This document shows positions 46,899-55,764 of a stretch of 64,000 nt of DNA, in pieces (within the stretch, counting starts at the first letter, position 1; each line of letters opens with the position of its first letter). The stretch is from contig NZ_JACZEP010000001.1 in NCBI RefSeq assembly GCF_014863355.1, positions 1,240,001 through 1,304,000 of the forward strand, read 5' to 3'. Source of the DNA: Aminobacter carboxidus. GTDB taxonomy: Bacteria > Pseudomonadota > Alphaproteobacteria > Rhizobiales > Rhizobiaceae. The position numbers were made by a program, and so were the translations under genes. Under the pieces are notes generated by a model, which had not been told where the DNA came from, did no database searches, and saw nothing but the letters and a program-made list of their open reading frames with translations.

Positions 46899-47774
46899 TC
46901 AGGCGCTTCCTTCGTGATTTTCGTCCGCCGGCGGATCGGTGCGATACCAGCCGGTGAAGATCGAGCGCAGTTCGTTGATCGGGCCTGCCGCGAGGATCAT
47001 CAGTATGTGGATGATGAAGAAGCCGACGAGCAACGCCATGGCAACGAAGTGGATGGTGCGCGCAGTCTGCCGTCCGCCAAGCAGGTCGGCGAGGAATGGC
47101 ACGGCTGCATTCATGCTTGGCGACATGGCGAGGCCGGTGATGATCATCAGCGGCAGAAGCACGAACAGCACGCCGCCATAGGCCAGCTTCTGCAGCGTGT
47201 TGTAGTCGCGGCTGTGGTGGAATTTCAGCCTTGCGTGGTCGACGATGTCCTTGGGTAACCGACGCAGATCATTGGCGCGGGGTGTTAGGTCGCGGCGCAG
47301 GTGGCCGTTGAGCAGGCTGGCACCGAGCCAGACGAGCAGCGTAGCAGACAGCATCCAAGCAAAGAAGAAGTGCACGACGCGGCCGGTGGCGAGATCCTGG
47401 CCGGAGGGAATTGTTGCCCATGCCGGGAAGGCGCGCGCGCTTGGATTGGCAGTCGATCCCGACACGCCGAGCACTCCCGTCGTGTTGAATCTGTTTCCTA
47501 GAATCGTCGTGTAACCGACTGGTCCTGTGGAGCTATTCTCTGCTCCAATCACCAGAACGTCGTTGCTGAAGGCAAAGCCGGACTGCTTGCCGATGTAGAG
47601 TGCGGGATGGGCGTTGAAGATCTGCAGGCCGCTCAGCAGCAGGAAAAACAGTGAAAACGCCCATATCCAATGCGTAAGGCGCGTCCAGCCTGACTGCCGG
47701 TAGACGAGCGTGCCTTCGCTCGTCGGCGCCGAGCCGTCATCCGCCTGCTGCACCAATCGTGCCTGGCTTTCCAT
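46899..47774 (-). CDS. Cytochrome b/b561-type membrane subunit, partner of the molybdoprotein
   Basis: 291 residues from the ATG at 47774 (MESQARLV). Four main membrane helices carry His residues suited to bis-heme ligation: RLTHWIW, GRVVHFFFAW, ARTIHFVAM and FFIIHILM. A periplasmic insert of about 70 residues lies between helices 1 and 2. It resembles the membrane subunits of Ni-Fe hydrogenases and formate dehydrogenases. With the downstream Tat molybdoprotein, one base away, it probably moves electrons between quinones and the periplasm. Confidence 0.87.
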   Translation of the reverse strand: MESQARLVQQADDGSAPTSEGTLVYRQSGWTRLTHWIWAFSLFFLLLSGLQIFNAHPALYIGKQSGFAFSNDVLVIGAENSSTGPVGYTTILGNRFNTTGVLGVSGSTANPSARAFPAWATIPSGQDLATGRVVHFFFAWMLSATLLVWLGASLLNGHLRRDLTPRANDLRRLPKDIVDHARLKFHHSRDYNTLQKLAYGGVLFVLLPLMIITGLAMSPSMNAAVPFLADLLGGRQTARTIHFVAMALLVGFFIIHILMILAAGPINELRSIFTGWYRTDPPADENHEGSA

Positions 47775-47894
47775 CGCGGCTGATCTCCCGTGGCATCGGC
47801 CGTTGCGGGACGACATCTTACGCCCCTTCGCAAAGGATTACGCTTGGGCGCCGGGAATTGTTTCGCTGTCGCGATGATATTCGCGTGAGCCGCT

Positions 47895-48551
47895 TCAGCT
47901 TGCCAGCGAGACCACCAGGTTGACTGCGGCGGCGACGATGATGGTGTTGAAGAAGAACGACAGGATCGAATGGACCAGCGCCGCCTTGCGCATATGCGTC
48001 GATGAAATGTTGGTGTCGGCGGTCTGCGCCGTCATGCCGATGACGACGGCGAAATAGAGGAAGTCCCAGCCGCAGGGGCGTTCGGTGCCGGGAAAGATCA
48101 AGCCGCCGACTGGCTTGCGGCTGCGTGTCGATGCGGTTTCAGTCTTGCTGTCGCCTTTCCAGTAGAGGCGGGCGTAGTGCAGGGCCGCCATGGCATGGAT
48201 GGTCAGCCAACCGAGCGGCAGCGACAGCAGCGAAAACGCCAGCCAGGTGGGATGCGGGACCTTACTTGCGTTCATCACGACGAACAGCGAGCCGACGGCC
48301 ACCACGACGATGCCGATCGTGACCAGGAAGATGATCCAGATAGGCTCGTCGGCCTGTTGGGCGCGCCGGCTGAGGAAGTCCGCCGTCAGCCTCGGCATCT
48401 CGCGCAGCACCAGGAAGATGTAGGTGGCGAAGAACGCATTGGCGGCAATGCTGTAGCTGAGCGGGTGCTGGAGCAGCATGGCCGCAGCAAGCGCCACAAG
48501 TCCGACGCCTAAACTTGCCAGGAAGATGAAGTGGCGGCCGAACGGCTTCAT
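47895..48551 (-). CDS. DUF1345 membrane protein
   Basis: 218 residues with about five membrane segments (first at about 7-27, FIFLASLGVGLVALAAAML). A C-terminal GGLIFPGTERPCGWDFLYFA followed by the TADTNISSTHMRK motif is typical of DUF1345 proteins. Function is unknown. Its ATG overlaps the stop of the YaiI gene (ATGA), so they are coupled. Confidence 0.87.
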   Translation of the reverse strand: MKPFGRHFIFLASLGVGLVALAAAMLLQHPLSYSIAANAFFATYIFLVLREMPRLTADFLSRRAQQADEPIWIIFLVTIGIVVVAVGSLFVVMNASKVPHPTWLAFSLLSLPLGWLTIHAMAALHYARLYWKGDSKTETASTRSRKPVGGLIFPGTERPCGWDFLYFAVVIGMTAQTADTNISSTHMRKAALVHSILSFFFNTIIVAAAVNLVVSLAS

Positions 48552-49021
48552 GGCGCCTGGACCGCCTTGAGGGCCCGGCGCGCGATCTGGTCGAGCGCGC
48601 CGAGAAAGCGTGAGCGGTCTTGTGGCGCGAAGGACGCGTTGTAGCCCTTGCTCTCGCCTGTTTCCCGCAAATGCTGCTTCAGATCGCGCATGGCGACCGC
48701 CATGCCGATGGTCTCCGGCGTGAACGGCCTGCCGGTTGGGCCGAGCACATGCGCGCCCAGTGCGACGGTCCTGGCGGCGAGCGGGATGTCGGCGGTGATG
48801 ACGATGTCGTTGGCGCGGGCATTTTCGACGATCCAGTCGTCGGCGGCGTCGGCGCCCTTGGACACCACGACGTTGCGGATCATCGGATCGCGTGACGGCC
48901 TAAGGCCGCCATTGGACACGAAGGTCACGACGAGATCGAGCCGTTCAGCGACCTTTACCACCTCGTCCTTCACCGGGCAGGCGTCGGCGTCGACATAGAT
49001 GAGCGGGGCATTTTCAGACAT
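48548..49021 (-). CDS. YaiI/YqxD family protein (UPF0178, PIN-like)
   Basis: 157 residues from the ATG at 49021 (MSENAPL); a GTG at 49030 is possible. Motifs IYVDADACPVKDEV and ADDWIVENARANDIVITADI with conserved aspartates match the UPF0178 family, which has a PIN-like nuclease fold. No substrate is established. It is upstream of, and overlaps, the DUF1345 gene. Confidence 0.9.
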   Translation of the reverse strand: MSENAPLIYVDADACPVKDEVVKVAERLDLVVTFVSNGGLRPSRDPMIRNVVVSKGADAADDWIVENARANDIVITADIPLAARTVALGAHVLGPTGRPFTPETIGMAVAMRDLKQHLRETGESKGYNASFAPQDRSRFLGALDQIARRALKAVQAP

Positions 49022-49086
49022 TTCTGGCACGGTTCCGGGAAAGCATATCTTTGGCTATGGTCGAGCGCGTCGAATGGAGGCCGACC

Positions 49087-49431
49087 ATGGCACATCTGAT
49101 CAATCGCGAACAATGGGCCGAAAAGCCCGACGCATGGCATGGCGAGTTCGAGGGCGGTGCCTATGGCGCGGACGTCTCGGTGGTGTTCTTCTCAAGCGAC
49201 AAGGTCGGCGGCGGCCCCAGGCTGCACACCCATCCCTATCCGGAAGTCTTCATCGTCCGCGTCGGGCGGGCGCTGTTCACTGTCGGCGACAAGACGATCG
49301 AGGCGGAGGCCGGCCAGATACTGGTCGCGCCGGCAAACACGCCGCACAAGTTCACCAATCTCGGGCCCGGCCGGCTGGAGACAACCGACTTGCATGTCGC
49401 CGGAAGCTTTGAGACGACCTGGCTGGAATGA
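49087..49431 (+). CDS. Small cupin-domain protein
   Basis: 114 residues from the ATG at 49087, with GGAGG at 49076-49080. A single cupin barrel has metal-ligand candidates in RLHTHPYPEVFIV (two His and a Glu) and a second His in PANTPHKF. Function is unknown; such proteins bind small ligands or act as isomerases or dioxygenases. It converges with the elaA-like gene. Confidence 0.85.
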   Translation: MAHLINREQWAEKPDAWHGEFEGGAYGADVSVVFFSSDKVGGGPRLHTHPYPEVFIVRVGRALFTVGDKTIEAEAGQILVAPANTPHKFTNLGPGRLETTDLHVAGSFETTWLE

Positions 49432-49444
49432 GGCCGCGTGCGCT

Positions 49445-49918
49445 TCAGGCGCTTGTGGACGAGACCGGCCTGAGCATGTCGATGTGAGGGATGTCGTCCT
49501 CCAGATACTCCTCCGACACGGTGTCGAAGCCGAAGGACGCATAGAACTTCTCGAGATGGCTCTGCGCCGACAGTGCGATCGGCCGGCCCGGAAACAGCCG
49601 CTCGCAGGCGGCGATGGATTCGGCCATCAGCTTGTCGCCGAGCCGCTTGCCACGATGATCGGGGGACACCACGACCCGGCCGATATAGGCCGGATCGTCT
49701 TTGCCGGTTGGGGCGATGATGCGCGTGCTTGCCAGCAATTCCGTGCCGGCAAGCAGCCTGAGGTGCAGGGCCTCGGGGTCCTTGCCGTCCATTTCGGGGA
49801 AAGCGCACTTCTGTTCGACGACGAAGACGTCGAGGCGCATCTTCAACATCGCATAGAGGGCGCGCGGGGACAGCTCGTCCAGGCCCCTGACGTCGACCTC
49901 GTATGCGATCGTGCTCAT
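49445..49918 (-). CDS. elaA: ElaA-type GNAT acetyltransferase
   Basis: 157 residues. The acetyl-CoA pyrophosphate loop is VVVSPDHRGKRLGDKL, and the N-terminal LYAMLKMRLDVFVVEQKC is the ElaA signature. The acceptor is unknown. Its start codon overlaps the stop of the formaldehyde dehydrogenase gene by one base, so the two are cotranscribed. An overlapping 239-residue frame on the same strand is in a different phase and is noise. Confidence 0.9.
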   Translation of the reverse strand: MSTIAYEVDVRGLDELSPRALYAMLKMRLDVFVVEQKCAFPEMDGKDPEALHLRLLAGTELLASTRIIAPTGKDDPAYIGRVVVSPDHRGKRLGDKLMAESIAACERLFPGRPIALSAQSHLEKFYASFGFDTVSEEYLEDDIPHIDMLRPVSSTSA

Positions 49919-51045
49919 CAGTAAACGACCACGCTTCTGATGCTTTCGCCCGCATGCATCAGGTCGAAACCCTTGTTGATGTCTTCGAGCTTGAGCGTAT
50001 GCGTGATCATCGGGTCGATCAGGATCTTGCCCTCCATGTACCAGTCGACGATCTTCGGAACGTCAGTACGGCCACGCGCGCCACCAAAGGCGGTGCCCTT
50101 CCAGGTCCGTCCGGTGACCAGCTGGAACGGCCGCGTCGCAATCTCCTGGCCGGCACCGGCGACACCGATGACGATCGACTCGCCCCAGCCGCGATGCGAC
50201 GCTTCGAGCGCCTGTCGCATCACCTTGACGTTGCCGGTGCAGTCGAAGGTGTAGTCGGCACCGCCGATCTGGTCGGCACCACGCTTGGTCATGTTGACGA
50301 GGTAAGGCACGATGTCGCCTTCGACCTCCTTCGGATTGACGAAATGCGTCATGCCGAACTTTTCGCCCCAGGCCTTGCGGTCATTGTTGATGTCGACACC
50401 GATGATCATGTCGGCACCGGCAAGACGAAGACCCTGCAGCACGTTGAGGCCGATGCCGCCAAGGCCAAAGACGATCGCCGTCGAACCGATTTCGACTTTT
50501 GCCGTGTTGATGACGGCACCGATGCCGGTGGTCACCCCGCAGCCGATGTAGCAGATCTTGTCGAACGGGGCGTCCGGGTTGACCTTGGCCAGCGCGATCT
50601 CGGGCAGCACGGTGAAGTTCGAAAACGTCGAGCAGCCCATATAGTGGAAGATTTTTTCCCCACCGATCGAAAACCGGCTCGAACCATCCGGCATCAGGCC
50701 CTGTCCCTGCGTCGAGCGGATCGCGGTGCACAGGTTGGTCTTGCGGCTGAGGCAGGACGGGCAGGAACGGCATTCGGGCGTATAGAGCGGGATGACGTGG
50801 TCGCCCTTCTTGAGCGAGGTCACACCCTTGCCGACATCGACGACGACACCGGCACCTTCATGGCCCAAAATGGCAGGGAAGATGCCTTCGGGATCGGCAC
50901 CCGACAAAGTGAACTCGTCGGTGTGGCAGATGCCGGTCGCCTTGATCTCGACAAGCACCTCGCCCTCGCGCGGCCCTTCGAGGTCGACCTCCATGATCTC
51001 GAGCGGCTTTCCAGCTCCAACGGCGACTGCAGCGCGGGTTTTCAT
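49918..51045 (-). CDS. frmA: S-(hydroxymethyl)glutathione dehydrogenase / class III alcohol dehydrogenase
   Basis: Oxidises S-hydroxymethylglutathione, the formaldehyde-glutathione adduct, with NAD. 375 residues, the usual length. The catalytic zinc site has GICHTDEFTLSG and LGHEGAGVV; the structural zinc site is CRSCPSCLSRKTNLC. The Rossmann loop is FGLGGIGLNVLQG. The esterase frmB is not adjacent. Confidence 0.96.
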   Translation of the reverse strand: MKTRAAVAVGAGKPLEIMEVDLEGPREGEVLVEIKATGICHTDEFTLSGADPEGIFPAILGHEGAGVVVDVGKGVTSLKKGDHVIPLYTPECRSCPSCLSRKTNLCTAIRSTQGQGLMPDGSSRFSIGGEKIFHYMGCSTFSNFTVLPEIALAKVNPDAPFDKICYIGCGVTTGIGAVINTAKVEIGSTAIVFGLGGIGLNVLQGLRLAGADMIIGVDINNDRKAWGEKFGMTHFVNPKEVEGDIVPYLVNMTKRGADQIGGADYTFDCTGNVKVMRQALEASHRGWGESIVIGVAGAGQEIATRPFQLVTGRTWKGTAFGGARGRTDVPKIVDWYMEGKILIDPMITHTLKLEDINKGFDLMHAGESIRSVVVY

Positions 51046-51249
51046 GGCGATGTTCCTTCAAGCAAACAGGGGGCAAATATCGGCGGCAAGGTTTCAGGTT
51101 TTGCCAAAGCGTTCAACCGTCAAGGCGACGCATGACGGTCGCAAAACGGCGGTTGCGATGATACTCCACAAGCGGTTTCCGGCGCGACCCCTTGCGGGAT
51201 GGACATGGTGGCTGGCGTGGCCGAACATGCCGGTGAAATTCTCAGATTG

Positions 51250-54200
51250 ATGGCAGACGATTCGATGTCGAGTGACAGGCTCCCACGCGATCCACTGAAG
51301 CGTGAAGCGCTCATAAGGGCTGAAAAGCCAGAGACTTCCGAGCGGATGTTCATTCATCTTCGCGTACACTCTGCCTACTCGCTGCTCGAAGGTGCGCTCA
51401 AGCTCGACAAGGTCGTCGGACACGCAACCAAGGACGAGGCACCCGCCATCGCCGTTGCCGATACCAACAATCTGTTCGGCGCGCTCGAATTCGCCCAGAA
51501 GGCGACCAAGGATGGCGTGCAGCCATTGATCGCTTGCCAGGTCGATGTCGACTTCGCCGACGGTGGTGACAGCACCCAGCGCGGCCAGGGATGGAAGCAG
51601 GCGCTCGATCTGTTTCCCGTCGTTTTGATTGCCGCGACCGAAGCCGGCTACGCCAACCTCGTCAGGTTGGTCAGCCGCCTCTATCTCGAAACCCCGAACG
51701 GCGAACCCGTGCATGCCAAGCTTGATTGGCTTGCCGCCGCCGCGGATGGCATCATCTGCCTGACGGGCGGTCCTCGTGGGCCGATTGGCGCTGCCATCAA
51801 GAGCGAACACACGGTCATTGCCGAAAGCCGCCTGCTGACCTTGAAGCAGATGTTTGGCGACCGGCTTTACGTCGAGCTCGAGCGTCTGGTTGGTTACGAC
51901 CGGGTGGTCGAGGCGGCAACAATCGAATTGGCCTATCGGCACTATCTGCCGCTAGTCGCGACCAACGAGGCGTTCTTCGCCAAGCGCGCCGACTTCGACG
52001 CACATGACGCGCTCATCGCCATCGCCGAGGGATCTGTCGTTGCCGAAGACAATCGCCGCAGGCTGACGCCAGACAATTTCCTTAAATCCCAGAAGGAGAT
52101 GGCTGAGATCTTTGCCGATTTGCCTGAAGCAATCGACAACACGGTCGAGATCGCCAGACGCTGTTCCTACTATCCCAGGAATCGCAACCCGATCCTGCCG
52201 CGCTTCACCGGCGGCGATATCGCCGATGCCGAAGCGGCCGTCGCTGCCGAAGCGGCGGAACTGGCCCGCCAGGCTCGCGAGGGTCTTGTCATGCGGCTGG
52301 AGACGCGCGGACTGTCGGCGGGTTACACGCCCGAGCAGTACCAGGAGCGCCTCGAATACGAACTCGGCATCATTGAGCGCATGAAGTTTCCCGGCTACTT
52401 CCTGATCGTTGCCGACTTCATCAAATGGGGCAAGCTGCAAGGCATCCCCGTCGGCCCTGGCCGCGGTTCGGGCGCTGGTTCGCTGGTAGCTTATGCCCTG
52501 ACCATTACCGACGTCGACCCGCTGCGCTTCTCGCTGCTGTTCGAGCGCTTCCTCAATCCCGACCGCGTCTCGATGCCCGACTTCGACATCGACTTCTGCC
52601 AGGACCGGCGCGAAGAGGTCATTCGCTACGTCCAGGGCAAGTATGGCCGCGACCAGGTCGGCCAGATCATCACCTTTGGAACGCTGCAGGCGCGCGCCGT
52701 GCTGCGCGACGTCGGCCGCGTCTTGCAGATGCCCTACGGCCAGGTCGACAAGCTGTGCAAGATGGTGCCGCAGAACCCGGCCAATCCGGTAACGCTCGGC
52801 CAGGCGATCGAGGGCGAGCCGCGCTTTGCCGAGGAAGCCGAGCGCGAGCCGATCGTGCAGACCCTGCTCGACATGGCGCAGAAGCTCGAAGGCCTCTATC
52901 GCCACGCCTCGACGCACGCCGCCGGTATCGTCATCGGCGACCGCCCGCTGTCCGAACTGGTCCCGATGTACCGAGACCCGCGCTCGGACATGCCGGTCAC
53001 CCAGTTCAACATGAAATATGTCGAACAGGCCGGCCTGGTGAAGTTCGACTTCCTTGGCCTGAAGACTTTGACGGTGCTGCAGAAGGCGCTGGAGTTCATC
53101 AGCCGCCGTGGCGTCGACATCGACCTCGCGCTGATCCCGCTCGACGATCCCTTGACATACGCCATGCTGTCGCGCGGCGAGACCGTCGGCATCTTCCAGG
53201 TTGAAAGTGCCGGCATGCGCAAGGCGCTGATCGGCATGAAGCCCGACCAGATCGAGGATATCATCGCGCTGGTGGCGCTCTACCGCCCCGGCCCGATGGA
53301 GAACATCCCGACCTACAATGCCCGCAAGCATGGCGACGAGGAGATCGCCTCGATCCACCCGATGATCGACCACCTGGTGAAGGAGACCCAAGGGGTAATC
53401 GTCTACCAGGAGCAGGTCATGCAGATCGCGCAGGTGCTGTCGGGCTATTCGCTCGGCGAAGCCGATCTGCTGCGCCGCGCGATGGGCAAGAAAATCCGCG
53501 CCGAGATGGACAAGCAGCGCGAGCGCTTCGTCACCGGTGCCGTGGACAAGAAGGTCAGCAAGCCGCAGGCCAACGCGATCTTTGACCTGCTCGCCAAGTT
53601 CGCCGACTACGGCTTCAACAAGTCGCACGCCGCAGCCTACGCCATCGTCTCCTACCAGACGGCGTATCTGAAGGCGCATTACCCGGTCGAGTTCCTCGCG
53701 GCCTCGATGACCTACGATATGTCCAACACGGACAAGCTGAACGACTTCCGTCAGGACGCGATGCGCCTTGGCATCGATGTCGTGCCGCCATCGGTCATGA
53801 CCAGCTTCCGCGACTTCGAGGTCGGCGAAAAGAAGATTTTCTACTCGCTGGCCGCGATCAAGGGCGTTGGCGAGGCTGCGGTGCAGCACATCGTTGCCAA
53901 GCGCATGGAAAAGCCGTTTGCCAGCCTTGCCGACTTTTGCGAGCGCATCGACCCGAAACTGGTCGGCAAGCGTGTCTTCGAAAGCCTGATCATGGCCGGC
54001 GCGCTCGACTGTTTCGGGCACGAACGGGCCGCGATGATGGCGGGCATCGAGCGCATGATGGGCCTTGCTTCGCGCGCCCACGAAAACGCCACACTCGGCC
54101 AGTCCGACATCTTCGGCAGCGCGGCCTCAGGGCAGGCGCCGTCGTTGCACCTGCCGGTCGCCGATGCCTGGCTTGCTGCCGACCGCCTGCATCGCGAATT

Positions 54201-54795
54201 CCAGGTCGTCGGTTTCTACCTCTCGGCGCATCCGCTCGACGAATACAAGGCAGCGCTCGAAAAAATGCGCGTCCAGAACTGGGGCGACTTTGCTGCCGCC
54301 GTTAAACGTGGTGCGACCGCGGGCCGTCTGGCCGGCACGGTGACGACCAAGCAGGAGCGCAAAACCAAAACCGGCAACAAGATGGGCATCGTCCAGTTCT
54401 CGGACGTGTCGGGCCAGTATGAAGCGGTGATGTTCTCCGAAACGCTGGCGCAGTACCGCGACCTGTGCGAGCCCGGCAAATCGGTGGTGGTCACGGTCGC
54501 CGCCGAGGACCGTCCGGAAGGCGTCAGCCTGCGCATCCAGACGGTGCAGTCGTTGGAGGATGAAGCGAGCCGGGTGCAAAAGACTTTGCGCATCTTCGTG
54601 CGCGACGCAGCACCGCTCAACATGCTGTCCAACCAGCTGACGGTGCGCGGCGAAGGCGAGGTCAGCTTCATCGTGCTCAAGGGCGAGGCCGAGGGCGAGA
54701 TCGAAATCGAGCTGCGCGAACGCTATCGCATCACGCCGTCGATTGCGTCCGCCATGCGCGCGGTGCCGGGTGTGGTCGAGGTTGAGCTGGTTTAG
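51250..54795 (+). CDS. dnaE: DNA polymerase III alpha subunit
   Basis: Replicative polymerase subunit. 1181 residues from the ATG at 51250; GTG/ATG codons from 51199 and an ATG at 51346 are alternatives and no ribosome site decides. Domains: PHP (FIHLRVHSAYSLLEGALKL, about 34-100 and on), the polymerase palm with the catalytic PDFDIDFCQDRREEV, fingers (KFADYGFNKSHAAAYAIVSY), helix-hairpin-helix (AAIKGVGEAAVQHIV), and an OB-fold near about 980-1060 (RLAGTVTTKQERKTKTGNKM). It stands alone. Confidence 0.96.
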   Translation: MADDSMSSDRLPRDPLKREALIRAEKPETSERMFIHLRVHSAYSLLEGALKLDKVVGHATKDEAPAIAVADTNNLFGALEFAQKATKDGVQPLIACQVDVDFADGGDSTQRGQGWKQALDLFPVVLIAATEAGYANLVRLVSRLYLETPNGEPVHAKLDWLAAAADGIICLTGGPRGPIGAAIKSEHTVIAESRLLTLKQMFGDRLYVELERLVGYDRVVEAATIELAYRHYLPLVATNEAFFAKRADFDAHDALIAIAEGSVVAEDNRRRLTPDNFLKSQKEMAEIFADLPEAIDNTVEIARRCSYYPRNRNPILPRFTGGDIADAEAAVAAEAAELARQAREGLVMRLETRGLSAGYTPEQYQERLEYELGIIERMKFPGYFLIVADFIKWGKLQGIPVGPGRGSGAGSLVAYALTITDVDPLRFSLLFERFLNPDRVSMPDFDIDFCQDRREEVIRYVQGKYGRDQVGQIITFGTLQARAVLRDVGRVLQMPYGQVDKLCKMVPQNPANPVTLGQAIEGEPRFAEEAEREPIVQTLLDMAQKLEGLYRHASTHAAGIVIGDRPLSELVPMYRDPRSDMPVTQFNMKYVEQAGLVKFDFLGLKTLTVLQKALEFISRRGVDIDLALIPLDDPLTYAMLSRGETVGIFQVESAGMRKALIGMKPDQIEDIIALVALYRPGPMENIPTYNARKHGDEEIASIHPMIDHLVKETQGVIVYQEQVMQIAQVLSGYSLGEADLLRRAMGKKIRAEMDKQRERFVTGAVDKKVSKPQANAIFDLLAKFADYGFNKSHAAAYAIVSYQTAYLKAHYPVEFLAASMTYDMSNTDKLNDFRQDAMRLGIDVVPPSVMTSFRDFEVGEKKIFYSLAAIKGVGEAAVQHIVAKRMEKPFASLADFCERIDPKLVGKRVFESLIMAGALDCFGHERAAMMAGIERMMGLASRAHENATLGQSDIFGSAASGQAPSLHLPVADAWLAADRLHREFQVVGFYLSAHPLDEYKAALEKMRVQNWGDFAAAVKRGATAGRLAGTVTTKQERKTKTGNKMGIVQFSDVSGQYEAVMFSETLAQYRDLCEPGKSVVVTVAAEDRPEGVSLRIQTVQSLEDEASRVQKTLRIFVRDAAPLNMLSNQLTVRGEGEVSFIVLKGEAEGEIEIELRERYRITPSIASAMRAVPGVVEVELV

Positions 54796-54819
54796 CTGGC
54801 GGATTTTCGTCGGCGTCGG

Positions 54820-55448
54820 TCACTTCTTCTTGCCCGCCAGCTCAATACGGCAGGCCTGCGCCCGCTCCACGAGCATTGTACGCTCCCGCTCGTTCTGGGT
54901 AAGCGCCGCTGCCCGTTCGAACTCGCTAAGTGCCTCCCCGAAGCGGCCGAGCTTCATCAGCAGGTCGGCGCGTACGCTTGGCAGCAGGTGATAGTTGCGT
55001 AACGCCGGTTCGTGCGCGAGCTGGTCGTCGAGCTCCAGCCCGGCCGCTGGACCGAAGGCCATCGACAGCGCCATGGCGCGATTCAGTTCGATCACGGGTG
55101 AGGGTGCAAGCGCTGCAAGCGCAGCATACAGAGCCGCTATGCGTGGCCAGTCGGTGTCTTCGGCCGTGTGAGCCCGGGCGTGGCAAGCAGCTATTGCAGC
55201 CTGAAGCGTGTACGGGCCTCGTTGTGGCAGGGCTTCGGCCTTGGCCAGTGCTGCAAGGCCACGATTGATCAGCAGATGATCCCAGCGGGACCTGAACTGG
55301 TCGAGCAGCAGGATCGGCCGGCAGTCAGCATCAGTGCGGGCCGGCAATCGCGATGCCTGGATCTCCATCAGCGCGACCAGGCCGTGGACTTCGGCGTCTT
55401 CGGGTGCAAGCGCCGCCAGCATGCGCCCTAGCCGCATCGCGCGCATCT
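54820..55448 (-). pseudogene. 3' remnant of an ECF sigma factor gene (DUF6596/ECF42 type)
   Basis: The frame keeps the C-terminal helical region of ECF42-type sigma factors: RLGRMLAALAPEDAEVHGL, PILLLDQFRSRWDHLLINRG, YTLQAAIAACHARAHTAEDT and SPVIELNRAMALSMAFGPAA. The sigma-2 and sigma-4 DNA-binding regions, normally about 200 N-terminal residues, are absent. Homology stops near 55440, where the opposite strand begins a truncated methyltransferase. The frame extends to 55527 only as antisense of that gene. It cannot act as a sigma factor. Confidence 0.8.
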
Positions 55449-55740
55449 CATGAAGTGGATACTGCACGACTGGGACGACGAGCGCTCGATCGCGGTGCTG
55501 AAAAGCTGTCGCCGGGCGGTCCGGCAAGGCGGAACGCTGGTCGTGCTGGAAGCCGTTCTGGCGCCGCCCAATGAAGGCGCAGGCGCCAAGTTCGCCGACC
55601 TCAACATGCTGGCGGTACCTGGCAGGCAGGAAAGGACCAAGGAAGAATTCGCGAGGCTGTTCGCCGCGTCGGGCTTCCGGCTAACCAATGTGATCGAGGC
55701 CGGGCCGCGCATCAGTATCATCGAGGGTGAGCCGGCCTGA
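55447..55740 (+). pseudogene. 3' remnant of an O-methyltransferase gene (family 2)
   Basis: The 96-residue frame begins MKWILHDWDDERSIAVLKSC, matching the SAM-binding and catalytic region (KxxxHDWDD, with the general-base His) of family 2 O-methyltransferases. It continues with GTLVVLEAVLAPPNEGAGA, KFADLNMLAVPGRQERTKEE and IIEGEPA. About 230 N-terminal residues, including the dimerisation domain and most of the SAM fold, are missing. The break coincides with that of the divergent sigma factor remnant. Confidence 0.8.
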
Positions 55741-55764
55741 TCACCGGGCGTGGCTCATTGCAGC

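Noticed and set aside
51952-54081. A 709-codon leftward open frame
   Set aside because: Antisense to dnaE; no domain and shadow-like composition.
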